This document shows, piece by piece, positions 8,872 through 17,537 of a stretch of 61,742 nucleotides of DNA. Below the pieces are notes generated by a model, which worked only from the letters and a program-made list of their open reading frames with translations, was not told the origin of the DNA and made no database searches. The stretch lies in NCBI GenBank assembly GCA_025057115.1, contig JANWWZ010000016.1, forward strand, positions 1 to 61,742, written 5' to 3'. The position numbers and the translations under genes are program-made. This DNA is from Bernardetiaceae bacterium. Lineage in GTDB: Bacteria > Bacteroidota > Bacteroidia > Cytophagales > Thermoflexibacteraceae. Every line of letters starts with the position of its first letter. The first letter of the stretch is position 1.

Positions 8872-9558
8872 ATGGAAAAAATTTTGCTCAGTTGGAGCGG
8901 CGGCAAGGATTCAGCGCTTGCTTTATACTTGCTCAAGAAACAACAGCTAGAAGTAGAAGGCTTGCTCACTTGCATCAATGCTCATTGCCATCGAATTACT
9001 ATGCACGGGGTCAGGCAGGAACTCTTGTACCAGCAGGCGCTATCCCTCGGCATTCCTCTGCATCTGATAAACTTGCCAGAAAACCCCACCAACCTCCAGT
9101 ATGAGCAAGCTTTCAGAGAACAACTCACTTACTTGAAAACGCTGGGATTCTCTCGCCTTGCCTTTGGCGATATTTTTTTACAAGACCTGCGGCAATACAG
9201 AGAACAACTCTTGCAACCGTTGAGCATAGAAGCCATCTTTCCTTTGTGGGGAAAAAATACTTTTCAGTTAATTGAGCATTTTCTCAATCTTGGTTTTAAA
9301 GCCATCGTCGTTTGTGCTAACGCTTCCTTGTTGGATAAATCTTTCGTGGGTAGAGTAATTGACAAAAATTTTGTCAAAGAATTGCCGAAAAATGTAGATG
9401 TTTGTGGCGAAAATGGAGAGTTTCACACTTTTTGCTACGATGGACCACTGTTTTGCAATCCCGTCAAATTTGTTGTCGGTCAAACAGTGCTTAGGCAATA
9501 CCAACAAGGGAACCTTTGCAGCAGCTTTTGGTTTTGCGATTTATTACCTTATGAGTAA
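8872..9558 (+). CDS. Dph6-like PP-loop ATP pyrophosphatase
   Basis: 228 residues. It begins with a PP-loop SWSGGKDSA (7-15) for ATP binding and ends with the family signature CGENGEFHTFCYDGPLF (about 178-194). In archaea and eukaryotes Dph6 amidates diphthine on elongation factor 2. Bacteria have no diphthamide, so bacterial members of this family act on another, unidentified substrate. It follows the M20 deacylase with a 13-base gap. The catalytic motifs look intact. Confidence 0.88.
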   Translation: MEKILLSWSGGKDSALALYLLKKQQLEVEGLLTCINAHCHRITMHGVRQELLYQQALSLGIPLHLINLPENPTNLQYEQAFREQLTYLKTLGFSRLAFGDIFLQDLRQYREQLLQPLSIEAIFPLWGKNTFQLIEHFLNLGFKAIVVCANASLLDKSFVGRVIDKNFVKELPKNVDVCGENGEFHTFCYDGPLFCNPVKFVVGQTVLRQYQQGNLCSSFWFCDLLPYE

Positions 9559-9769
9559 TACCCGCATTGGCAGGCACGCGCAAAACTAATTTTCTCTACT
9601 CATTTAAAACATGCCCGTGTTTAGAAAAGTTGCCACCGGGGCAAGCGCAAAAAACTGCTTCTCATCTTTTGGCACTTGCCCGCTACGGCTGGAATGACTT
9701 TGTCCCTAAATGCCCTGCGCTTCTAAGTTATTTTTAAAATGCTTTTCTCGGTAAACAATGACTGCCTTG

Positions 9770-9934
9770 CTAGCTTTGCCTGTTGAACAAAAAACTACTG
9801 ACCAGAGCAACCACTGCAAGAACGAGGTAAATCATGCCTGTTGAACCCTCATTATTAAGGCTGTAAAGAGCACTGGTAAGGAATAATAACCCTGCAAGCA
9901 GTGCTATCATGGCGAGAAACTTTTTGTTTTTCAT
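9770..9934 (-). CDS. Small two-helix membrane protein downstream of pgk
   Basis: A 54-residue reading frame starting MKNKKFLAMIALLAG. It has a lysine-rich N-terminus, a first hydrophobic helix (about residues 6-24), a short polar turn SLNNEGST, and a second helix YLVLAVVALVSSFLF, ending NRQS. Its ATG lies 9 bases after the pgk stop codon on the same strand, so it is probably translated from the pgk transcript. No family is recognised. The positive-inside pattern at the N-terminus and the codon-tight spacing support a real gene, but there is no homology evidence here. Confidence 0.6.
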   Translation of the reverse strand: MKNKKFLAMIALLAGLLFLTSALYSLNNEGSTGMIYLVLAVVALVSSFLFNRQS

Positions 9935-9943
9935 TGCGAAAAA

Positions 9944-11128
9944 CTACTCCAGTGCTTTTACTCCAGGCAATACTTTTCCTTCCATTAACTCAAGCAAAGC
10001 ACCACCGCCAGTAGAGACATAAGATACTTGGTCAGCATAGCCGAGTTGGTTAATAGCTGCAGCAGAGTCGCCACCGCCAATGAGGGAATAAGCGCCGTTT
10101 TTAGTAGCTTCTACCACTGCTTCAGCGATTTCTATAGTTCCACGTGCAAAATTGCTAAACTCAAAAACGCCCATGGGTCCATTCCAAAGAATAGTTTTGG
10201 ACTGTTTTATCACTTGTGCATATTCGTGGCGGGCTTGCGGTCCGATGTCCAATCCCATCCATCCTGGAGCAATCTCCATGCTGTTTACAATATGCTCAGA
10301 GGCATCATTGCTAAAGGCGTCTGCTACTACGCTATCTACGGGTAACATCAACCTTACTCCTTTTTCTTTTGCTTTTTTAACCAGCTCTACAGCCAGATGC
10401 AATTTATCTTCTTCGCAAAGAGAATTTCCAATTTCACCGCCCGCTGCTTTGAAAAAAGTATAAGCCATACCACCACCGATGAGCAAATTATCCACCTTGT
10501 CAAGCAGATGCTCAATGATTAGGATTTTGTCGGAAATTTTTGCTCCTCCCATAATGGCTGTAAAAGGCTTTTGGGGATTTTCCATTACCTTTTGAGCGTT
10601 TTTGAGTTCTGCTTCCATTAAATAACCGCAAATTCTGTCGTCAAAAAATCGGGCTACGATAGTAGTGGAAGCATGGGCGCGGTGAGCCGTTCCAAAAGCA
10701 TCGTTGACATATACATCAGCCAGTTTAGAAAGTTTCTCTGCAAAATCTACATCGCCTTTTTCTTCTTCCTTGTAAAATCTAAGATTTTCTAACAAAAGCA
10801 CTTCACCAGCGCGCAAATTAGCTGCTTTCTGAAAAGCCTCTTGCCCGATGCAGTCATTGGCAAAGTGCACAGGCACACCCAGCAATTGGCTCAAACTGCC
10901 TACTAGGTGTTTCAGGGAGTACTTTTCCTCATATCCGCCCTTAGGTCTGCCAAGGTGCGACATTAAAATCGCACTTCCCCAGTCGTTGAGAATTTTTTTG
11001 ATAGTAGGGATGGCTGCTCTAATGCGCGTATCGTCAGTTATTTGATAGTTCTCATCCAAAGGAACGTTAAAATCTACACGCACAAGGGCTTTTTTGCCCG
11101 CAAAAGAATATTCGTTGAGATATCGCAT
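9944..11128 (-). CDS. pgk: Phosphoglycerate kinase
   Basis: 394 residues, standard length. N-terminal RVDFNVPLD (substrate-binding signature), SHLGRPKGG with the 3-phosphoglycerate-binding residues, [25 protein letters not shown] in the hinge, and the C-terminal nucleotide-binding GGGDSAAAI with [14 protein letters not shown] are all present. It catalyses the ATP-yielding transfer from 1,3-bisphosphoglycerate in glycolysis, and the reverse in gluconeogenesis. No other glycolytic gene is adjacent. A small membrane-protein gene follows after 9 bases. Confidence 0.98.
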   Translation of the reverse strand: MRYLNEYSFAGKKALVRVDFNVPLDENYQITDDTRIRAAIPTIKKILNDWGSAILMSHLGRPKGGYEEKYSLKHLVGSLSQLLGVPVHFANDCIGQEAFQKAANLRAGEVLLLENLRFYKEEEKGDVDFAEKLSKLADVYVNDAFGTAHRAHASTTIVARFFDDRICGYLMEAELKNAQKVMENPQKPFTAIMGGAKISDKILIIEHLLDKVDNLLIGGGMAYTFFKAAGGEIGNSLCEEDKLHLAVELVKKAKEKGVRLMLPVDSVVADAFSNDASEHIVNSMEIAPGWMGLDIGPQARHEYAQVIKQSKTILWNGPMGVFEFSNFARGTIEIAEAVVEATKNGAYSLIGGGDSAAAINQLGYADQVSYVSTGGGALLELMEGKVLPGVKALE

Positions 11129-11167
11129 ATCTTTTAGGTTAGTTTGAACCGTTCGCTTTTTGGCTTG

Positions 11168-11202
11168 TAAACTTAGCCAATTTATTGCTTTTTGCGACCA
11201 AA
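11168..11202 (-). promoter_or_regulatory. Possible pgk promoter
   Basis: On the minus strand TTTG (11202-11199) and TAAGTTTA (11175-11168, 7 of 8 to TAnnTTTG) are 23 bases apart, slightly longer than the usual spacing. The start of transcription would be near 11162, giving a leader of about 35 bases before the pgk ATG at 11128. The region is shared with the divergent DUF819 gene. Confidence 0.4.
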
Positions 11203-11211
11203 TTTGTCAAT

Positions 11212-12477
11212 ATGAAAACACCTCTTATTGCCGATGACGCCATCGTTTTGGGCTTACTGGTAGTAGTACTTGCTTGTATTACTTACACCTCAAGTTTACA
11301 AAGCCGTTTTTGGAAAAGATTTTACGGCATAGTGCCCAGTTTACTATTGTGCTATTTCATTCCTTCTTTGTTGAATACGTTTGGGTTGATTTCTGGTCAG
11401 GCTTCAGGTTTATACAAAGTGGCTTCGCGCTATTTGCTTCCTGCCTCGCTGGTTTTGCTGACCATTAGCATGGATTTTCCTGCCATTGCCAAACTGGGTC
11501 CTAAGGTGCTGCTCGTTTTCTTGGCTGGAACGATAGGTGTAGTGCTCGGCGGACCTGTAGCACTGGCAGTAGTGCTCTCAATCGACGACCATCTCCTAAC
11601 AATCACTGGAGCAGAGGAAGTCTGGCGCGGCATGGCTACTATTGCAGGCAGTTGGATAGGCGGCGGAGCCAATCAAGCCGCTATGAAAGAAGTCTTTGGA
11701 GCAAGCGATAAGCTATTTTCCAACATGATTGCCGTAGATGTACTGGTAGCCAATCTGTGGACTGGGGTACTGCTTTACGGAGCAGCCCGCTCTCAGAAAA
11801 TAGATGCATGGCTACAGGCTGATACCAGCGCTATCCAACAGGTTCAAAAGCGCATTGAGGCTTATCAAGCAAGGGTGCAAAGAAAACCTACTCTGCCCGA
11901 AACGATGCTGGTACTAGCTACAGGCTTCGGCAGCGCAGCCATTGCCCATTTATTGGCAGGCGTGATGGTACCTGCTCTACAAACGCATGAAGACTGGCTC
12001 AAAGCCATTTATCTGGACTCTATCATTTCTAGCTTTTTTTGGGTAGTGCTAATTGCTACCACTATTGGGTTAGGGCTTTCTTTTTGGCAACCTGCTCGCC
12101 AATTGGAAGGAGTAGGCGCCTCTCAAATGGGAAGCATTTTTGTTTACTTTCTAGTGGCTGCCATCGGTATGCAAATGGACATTGCTGCGATTGTTGCCTA
12201 TCCTGTGCTTTTTTTAGGTGGAGTCGTATGGATGCTATTTCATGCGGGGTTTACCTTGCTGGTAGCATGGCTTATTAAAGCGCCGTTTTTCTTTGTAGCG
12301 GTAGGCAGTCAGGCGAACATAGGTGGAGCGGCATCGGCTCCTATTGTAGCTTCGGCTTTTCATCCCGCTTTGGCTTCTGTAGGAGTACTGCTAGCGGTAA
12401 TAGGTTACGGTCTGGGCACTTATGGCGGCTGGATATGCGGCGTGATAATGCAAATAATCTTTGAAGCAATGAGGTAA
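11212..12477 (+). CDS. DUF819 family integral membrane protein
   Basis: 421 residues with about eleven hydrophobic helices. The DUF819 signatures are clear: RYLLPASLVLLTISMDFPAI (about 85-105), a glycine-rich re-entrant-looking stretch SWIGGGANQAAMKEVFG, and a C-terminal GSQANIGGAASAPIVASAFH. The repeated small-residue segments in the two halves suggest an inverted-repeat transporter fold, and the family is thought to contain transporters, but no substrate is known. Start chosen at 11212 (MKTPLIADDA); an upstream in-frame start would add nine residues. It is divergent from pgk and converges on tilS with a 20-base gap. Confidence 0.85.
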   Translation: MKTPLIADDAIVLGLLVVVLACITYTSSLQSRFWKRFYGIVPSLLLCYFIPSLLNTFGLISGQASGLYKVASRYLLPASLVLLTISMDFPAIAKLGPKVLLVFLAGTIGVVLGGPVALAVVLSIDDHLLTITGAEEVWRGMATIAGSWIGGGANQAAMKEVFGASDKLFSNMIAVDVLVANLWTGVLLYGAARSQKIDAWLQADTSAIQQVQKRIEAYQARVQRKPTLPETMLVLATGFGSAAIAHLLAGVMVPALQTHEDWLKAIYLDSIISSFFWVVLIATTIGLGLSFWQPARQLEGVGASQMGSIFVYFLVAAIGMQMDIAAIVAYPVLFLGGVVWMLFHAGFTLLVAWLIKAPFFFVAVGSQANIGGAASAPIVASAFHPALASVGVLLAVIGYGLGTYGGWICGVIMQIIFEAMR

Positions 12478-12497
12478 GCAACTCCTTCGCTTTTAAT

Positions 12498-13862
12498 TTA
12501 TTTTGCTTCCTGCTGTTGCACAAGGGTTATTCTTGCCCTTGGAAAATCGCTCTCATGGCAGCGGCAAAGTTCTGAGAGGCGGTAGCCAATCAGCCACAAA
12601 ACTTGTCCTTCAGCGTTGCAAAGCAGGCGAACGCGCTTTTTTACTGGCACGGGAACTTTTAAATCAATCAGTAAATCGCTGATTTTTTTGCTGCCTTTCA
12701 TGCCTAAAGGCTGCATGCGGTCGCCAGGCTGCCAAGGGCGCACTTTCAAAGGAAAGCGCAAGGCTTGTAAATTTACTTGGACAGAAAAAGAGGACTCATT
12801 CCCAAAACCTTTTCCCGCATCTATTTTTTCCACTACTATCGCCTGCTGCTTGTCAATTTGATGCGTTCCGAAATCAGGCAATAGCACTTCTGTTGTCGGT
12901 TCCTCTTGCAGCCGACTGATAATCAATGCTTTCCTGTCAAAAGTAAGGCAGTGAGTAGCAGAAAAGAACTGCTTTCCGCTGCAAGGGGTGGATATATGTG
13001 CAGCTATAGAGACAATAGTTTTGTAATTAAAACCGAATTTCTTCAAGTAGGCGTCTAGAAATAGCCGCGCAGAGGGCAAGGATTTCAACTGAGCCAAGGG
13101 TAAGTAAATCAATCCATTGCGAGGTTGAACGCATCGGCGCGCCGCCTCCTTTAGCGAACTTTCCAACCATGCTGCCGCATCGTGCAAGCGCTGATATGTA
13201 TAGGCGAAATTTTCGACCAATGAAGGATTAACTCGTTTCAGAGCAGGTATTACGCGATGGCGTATAAAATTGCGAGCATATTTGTCGGAGGCATTAGAGC
13301 TATCTTCTCGCCATTGCAAACCGATTGCTTGGGCGTAGTTTAGCAACTCCTTGCGCGTAAAGGCTAACATGGGGCGCACTACCCGCCCCTGCTTGACGGC
13401 GATGCCTCTTAAGCCAAGGCTGCTACTTCCTTTAGCAAGTCGGTATAGGACTGTTTCCAAAGCGTCATCCAAATGGTGAGCCGTGAGCAAGTGAGAAAAT
13501 TGATGTTGATTGACTATTTCATCAAACCACTGGTAGCGCAACTTTCGGGCAGTTTCTTGGATTCCTTTTTTCCATCTTGCGGCTATTGGTTGAGTTTCAA
13601 ACCGTTGCACAAAACACTTGACAGCATGTTTTTCTGCCCATTGACGCACAAAGCGCTCATCTGCTTCAGATTCTCGACCTCTTAGTTGGTAATTGACGTG
13701 TGCCAAGGCAATGGAATAGCCCAGCCGATGCAGCATAGTTGCCATGGCCATGGAGTCCAACCCGCCACTGACGGCAAGCAATAGGCGACTTTCTGTTGTA
13801 AAAAGTTCATTTTGAGAGATAAACGCTAGTAGTTTCCCTTCCCAAAAAGCAGGATCTGCCAT
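12498..13862 (-). CDS. tilS: tRNA(Ile)-lysidine synthase
   Basis: 454 residues. The N-terminal PP-loop AVSGGLDSM (30-38) binds ATP, and LAHVNYQLRGRESEADERFV plus TAHHLDDALETVLYRLAKG are the TilS N-domain signature. The C-terminal domain (LKVRPWQPGDRMQPLGMKG, then KISDLLIDLKVP) is the tRNA-recognition TilS_C domain. The enzyme attaches lysine to C34 of tRNA-Ile(CAU) so it reads AUA. The ATG is the base directly after the rhomboid stop codon (stop 13863, start 13862), so the gene is translationally coupled as the last member of the queG-batD-rhomboid-tilS operon. Confidence 0.96.
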   Translation of the reverse strand: MADPAFWEGKLLAFISQNELFTTESRLLLAVSGGLDSMAMATMLHRLGYSIALAHVNYQLRGRESEADERFVRQWAEKHAVKCFVQRFETQPIAARWKKGIQETARKLRYQWFDEIVNQHQFSHLLTAHHLDDALETVLYRLAKGSSSLGLRGIAVKQGRVVRPMLAFTRKELLNYAQAIGLQWREDSSNASDKYARNFIRHRVIPALKRVNPSLVENFAYTYQRLHDAAAWLESSLKEAARRCVQPRNGLIYLPLAQLKSLPSARLFLDAYLKKFGFNYKTIVSIAAHISTPCSGKQFFSATHCLTFDRKALIISRLQEEPTTEVLLPDFGTHQIDKQQAIVVEKIDAGKGFGNESSFSVQVNLQALRFPLKVRPWQPGDRMQPLGMKGSKKISDLLIDLKVPVPVKKRVRLLCNAEGQVLWLIGYRLSELCRCHESDFPRARITLVQQQEAK

Positions 13863-14426
13863 TTAATAAGCCGTTTTACGGCGAAAGTTAAAACCAAATA
13901 CCGCTCCACAGATACCGCCAATGATGTGAGCAAATTCAGAAATGTTGTTTTGTTCAAACATGTTCACCAGTTCTCGACCTAAAAACAATACCACTACCAG
14001 TAAAAAGGTCATCGGGATGCGTCCTCGTTGGAGGTTGACAATAGAGCTAAGCAAAATCATCATAAAAACGATGCCGCTGGCTCCCAGCAGTCCTGTGGAA
14101 AAGAAAAATACATTCAGCACCCCTGTTACTAAAGCAGTAATAAACATCATTAGCAACAAACTTGAAGAGCCGTATTTTTCCTCCAATATGGGACCTAGCA
14201 GTAAAATGAAGGTTAAGTTATTTAGCAAGTGATCCCACCCTGCATGTCCTAGCACATGAGAAAAAAGCCGAAAGAAATCCAGGGGGTTGGTCAGGTCCAT
14301 ACTTCCACTTACGCTAAAAAGTGGCATGAAATCCACACCCATATTTTGCAGCACTACCAGAAAAGTGCATATAAATGCAAAAGTGAGCACTACTGGTGCA
14401 TTGTACTGAATTCTCATGGCTCTCAA
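13863..14426 (-). CDS. Rhomboid family intramembrane serine protease
   Basis: 187 residues with about six transmembrane helices. Rhomboid landmarks: a histidine-asparagine motif HAGWDHLLNN (61-70) on helix 2, the catalytic serine in GASGI (S117) on helix 4, and the catalytic histidine in FAHIIGG (H167) on helix 6. Rhomboids cut substrates within the membrane. The substrate is unknown. It sits between batD and tilS, 30 bases after batD and directly abutting tilS. It is one of two rhomboid genes in the window (the other at 41.7 kb). Confidence 0.9.
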   Translation of the reverse strand: MRAMRIQYNAPVVLTFAFICTFLVVLQNMGVDFMPLFSVSGSMDLTNPLDFFRLFSHVLGHAGWDHLLNNLTFILLLGPILEEKYGSSSLLLMMFITALVTGVLNVFFFSTGLLGASGIVFMMILLSSIVNLQRGRIPMTFLLVVVLFLGRELVNMFEQNNISEFAHIIGGICGAVFGFNFRRKTAY

Positions 14427-14456
14427 GGCACGTTTAGGTACTACAAGCCCACGCTG

Positions 14457-15884
14457 TTAGCGGCGTTTTAAATTGACAACAGCCAACACCATTGTTACTA
14501 AAGCCGAAATGCCTAGCAAAAAGGTCAGGGCTGTTTTCCACCAATCGGCACTATCTAGTCGATATAGCTGGTTGTCCATTGTATAAAGGTAGTCGTAAAA
14601 GGCGCTGCCACTGATATTGTCAATAGCCTTGTCCGCAAGGCTTTCTCCTTCTGCCTGAAGAATAGTTTTAGGCTTGAGGGTATCGTAATTTGATTTGTCC
14701 AAGTTAAAAAAAATCCATTGAAAGAAATTGGCAAGGGGGTAAGTGCCTGGTTCTTTAGGAATGATTAGGTAAGTAAATTTTTTACTGCCTGTAACGCGGT
14801 CATAAGCATGTTGAATTTGTTGTTGTACGTTGGGTGGATAAATTTCCAAGTGCGGGGTATGGCGTATGTCGGGCTCGCGCAAAAAAGCAACGTTGCCTTC
14901 TCCCGTAATTTGAAATTCAAAACTGGTGCTTTGCCCTGTTTGGAGATGTGGTTTGCTAATTTTTTCTTCCAGCTTAAAACGTCCCACTGCTATTTTTTCC
15001 ACCAAAGGATGGGGAGGCAATGGTTTTACTTTTATTTTCAAGGGCTTAGAAGCATAGTTGCGCACCTCTTCCCTTCCATAGTTTCCAGGGCGAATTCTCA
15101 CAAGGGGCAACGTAATGGCGGGCAACTCAACTTCTCCCGCGGTGGGAATGTAATAGGTAGCTTGATAAATTTTGTACCTTTGGTATTCCTTACCGTTAAT
15201 TTTGACAAATTCAGGCATTATTTGCCCACCTATGTTGAAATTTTCTTCCCAGCTATTTTCTGGCTTGAGTTTTTTGACAGCAGCTGCTAATTTTTGTGCC
15301 AAATCGTCGGGAAAGCGCAATAAAAAAGGGCTGTTTTGCAAGGCGTAAAAAGAAATTGCAACGTTCACTCCTTCTCCTACATAGACTTCTTTCCCAGAGG
15401 CAGAAACATGGAGAAATACATCCTCGCGGGGGACTGTTACATCGGGTTCTAGATCGGGAGCAGTCCAAAAGTTGCGCGCTGCAGCTACTTTGGTCACTTG
15501 AATAGTCATTCCTTCAAATTGCACCTGTTTGCCGTTGATAGTCATCGAAAAAGGAGGAATGTTGTGAGTTCCTTCTCTTTGGGGACGATAACTTTGAGCC
15601 AAGTGCGTTACCTGTACTAGCTTGCCGTTGAGTATTACTTGCTGCTCTCCAGAGGAAATTTCAGCTTTGGCAAAGCCCCTAATGCTAGGAAAAGCGCTGT
15701 GGCTACTAATTTTTTCACCCACTACTGAAACTTTAATTTGCAAAAATTCATCTATGGCAATTTCAGTGCGCGGTACTTCTATTCGAATGTCCTGCCCATA
15801 ACCATGCCGATGCAAATAAGCCAAACCCAAGGCAAGGAAAAGCATCTGTAAATTTTTTTGGGAAATGGCAAAGAAAGGTTTCAT
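14457..15884 (-). CDS. batD: BatD-like protein (oxygen-tolerance family)
   Basis: 475 residues. N-terminal signal-like hydrophobic segment (about 12-28), a long periplasmic beta-rich part with RIEVPRTEIAIDEFLQIKVS, SYRPQREGTHNIPPFSMTING and YVGEGVNVAISFYALQN, and a single C-terminal membrane helix (WWKTALTFLLGISALVTMVL) followed by KRR. These are the BatD features; BatD normally occurs with BatA, B, C and E, which carry VWA and TPR domains. None of those is nearby, so this is an isolated copy inside a translation-related operon. It is somewhat shorter than many BatD proteins. The name is by family resemblance. Confidence 0.75.
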   Translation of the reverse strand: MKPFFAISQKNLQMLFLALGLAYLHRHGYGQDIRIEVPRTEIAIDEFLQIKVSVVGEKISSHSAFPSIRGFAKAEISSGEQQVILNGKLVQVTHLAQSYRPQREGTHNIPPFSMTINGKQVQFEGMTIQVTKVAAARNFWTAPDLEPDVTVPREDVFLHVSASGKEVYVGEGVNVAISFYALQNSPFLLRFPDDLAQKLAAAVKKLKPENSWEENFNIGGQIMPEFVKINGKEYQRYKIYQATYYIPTAGEVELPAITLPLVRIRPGNYGREEVRNYASKPLKIKVKPLPPHPLVEKIAVGRFKLEEKISKPHLQTGQSTSFEFQITGEGNVAFLREPDIRHTPHLEIYPPNVQQQIQHAYDRVTGSKKFTYLIIPKEPGTYPLANFFQWIFFNLDKSNYDTLKPKTILQAEGESLADKAIDNISGSAFYDYLYTMDNQLYRLDSADWWKTALTFLLGISALVTMVLAVVNLKRR

Positions 15885-15899
15885 CGCTATGGGTGAGAT

Positions 15900-16883
15900 T
15901 TAATAGCTTTCAGCGTTTATCTGGGAAATGGATTCTTGTACCGATGCAGGCGTCAAGGTCGCAAAGGCTATGTTGCGCTTTAATCCTGCAAATTTAGCAC
16001 GCTTGACAGCAGATTTTTTAAACAACTGCCCAAAAACTTCCTCAGTCAGTTCTATCCAATCGGATTTTTTCATATTTTCCAGTTGAGGATCAGGGGCAAA
16101 GGCTGGCTCTTTGTGAGGTTTGGCAAAGCGATTCCAAGGGCAAACATCTTGGCAAATGTCGCAACCAAATATCCAGTTCTCCATTTTGCCAGCAAATTCC
16201 TCGGGTATATTCTCCTTCAGCTCGATGGTAAGATAAGAAATGCACCGACTGGCATCTACTACATAAGGCTCTACAATAGCCTCGGTAGGACAAGCCTCTA
16301 TGCAACGGGTGCAAGTACCGCAATAATCCTTGATAGGACCATCGGGCTCAAGGTCTAGGTCGGAAATAATTTCAGCAAGGAAAAAAAAACTGCCCATTTG
16401 GCGATTAATTACATTGGTATGCTTGCCTAGCCATCCCAACCCGCTGCGCACCGCCCAGGCCTTTTCCATCACTGGAGCAGAATCGACAAAAACCCTTGCC
16501 TCAATAGCACCGATTTCTTCCTGGAGTTGGTGGAGGAGGAGCTTGAGCTTCTCTTTGATGACAAAATGGTAGTCCTGACCGTAGGCGTACTTGGATATTT
16601 TCAGATCTTCATCGCGGTAGAGAATTGTTTTAGAAGGATAATAATTGTAAAGCAGGGAGATGACGGATTTGGCTCCAGGAACGAGCAAACGGGGATCCAA
16701 TCGCTTGTCGAAGTGGTTTTCCATGTAACTCATCTTGCCATGCATGCCTTGGTGGAGCCACCTTTCCAGACGCGGGGCTTCTTCTTCCAAAAACTCAGCT
16801 TGTGAAATGCCACAAAAATCAAAACCTAGCTCGGCAGCTTTTTGCTTTACTATTTGCGTGTGCTTAGCGCGGCGTAGGTCCAT
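15900..16883 (-). CDS. queG: Epoxyqueuosine reductase
   Basis: 327 residues. It has the two 4Fe-4S clusters of Que[17 protein letters not shown] (about 189-204) and [11 protein letters not shown] (about 240-250). The upstream cobalamin-binding part includes [20 protein letters not shown] and LGKHTNVI. QueG reduces epoxyqueuosine to queuosine in the wobble position of GUN-reading tRNAs, the last step of the pathway. It is the first gene of the leftward operon queG-batD-rhomboid-tilS, 15 bases ahead of batD. A possible -10-like TAATTTTG box lies at 16908-16901 on the minus strand. Confidence 0.97.
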   Translation of the reverse strand: MDLRRAKHTQIVKQKAAELGFDFCGISQAEFLEEEAPRLERWLHQGMHGKMSYMENHFDKRLDPRLLVPGAKSVISLLYNYYPSKTILYRDEDLKISKYAYGQDYHFVIKEKLKLLLHQLQEEIGAIEARVFVDSAPVMEKAWAVRSGLGWLGKHTNVINRQMGSFFFLAEIISDLDLEPDGPIKDYCGTCTRCIEACPTEAIVEPYVVDASRCISYLTIELKENIPEEFAGKMENWIFGCDICQDVCPWNRFAKPHKEPAFAPDPQLENMKKSDWIELTEEVFGQLFKKSAVKRAKFAGLKRNIAFATLTPASVQESISQINAESY

Positions 16884-16969
16884 CTGCTAATTGCTTTAGA
16901 CAAAATTACAAAAAATTTTTTCCTTTGAGGGTTACTTTGCCTGACTTATCCGTATTAATGATAGCAGCC

Positions 16970-17524
16970 ATGAAAAAGACTGCCTTGCTCAACGAAGAGG
17001 CGTATATTAAAGCACTTCGCCAGCAGGACGAGGCAGTGATGGGGCGCTTATATAGGCTTTATTTCCCTATGGCGCTTCACTTGGTAGTGATGAACAACGG
17101 CACCGAACAGGAAGCCAAAGACGTTTACCAAGAAGCTTTCATCATCCTTTACGAAAGCCTACAACGCCCTGATTTTCAACTGCGCTGTAGCATCAAAACT
17201 TTTCTTTACTCCGTTTGCCGCAACCACTGGCTTAAGCGTTTGCAGGCAAAAAAAGCAAATGTAAGCATCAAAGATGTAGAAGAATTTATCCCTTTTGTTG
17301 AAGATAGTGCAAGCATTGAAAACGAAATCCGAATTAAAATGCTAGAAGCAGCCTTGCAAAAGCTGGGGGAGCCTTGCCGCACTATCCTTGAAGATTACTA
17401 CCTTCACAACATGTCTATGGCGGAAATTGCAGAAAAAATGGGCTATACCAACGCCGACAACGCCAAAAACCAAAAGTACAAGTGTTTGACTCGTTTAAAG
17501 CGAATTATGGGGGAAAGAAAATGA
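16970..17524 (+). CDS. ECF-type RNA polymerase sigma factor
   Basis: 184 residues with sigma-70 region 2 (about 20-95: EQEAKDVYQEAFIILYESL and TFLYSVCRNHWLKRLQAKK) and region 4 (about 125-180: ALQKLGEPCRTILEDYYLHN and MSMAEIAEKMGY as helix-turn-helix). There is no region 1 or 3, so it is an extracytoplasmic-function factor. The start at 16970 (MKKTALLNEEAY) is chosen because the 15 upstream codons do not fit the family. The next gene starts 14 bases later and encodes a membrane-anchored protein whose N-terminus looks like an anti-sigma domain, which suggests a sigma/anti-sigma pair. Confidence 0.93.
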   Translation: MKKTALLNEEAYIKALRQQDEAVMGRLYRLYFPMALHLVVMNNGTEQEAKDVYQEAFIILYESLQRPDFQLRCSIKTFLYSVCRNHWLKRLQAKKANVSIKDVEEFIPFVEDSASIENEIRIKMLEAALQKLGEPCRTILEDYYLHNMSMAEIAEKMGYTNADNAKNQKYKCLTRLKRIMGERK

Positions 17525-17537
17525 AGACAGAGTGCCT

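Noticed and set aside
16925-16969. Longer N-terminus of the ECF sigma factor
   Set aside because: The extra 15 residues are hydrophobic and not conserved in the family; the start at 16970 fits better.
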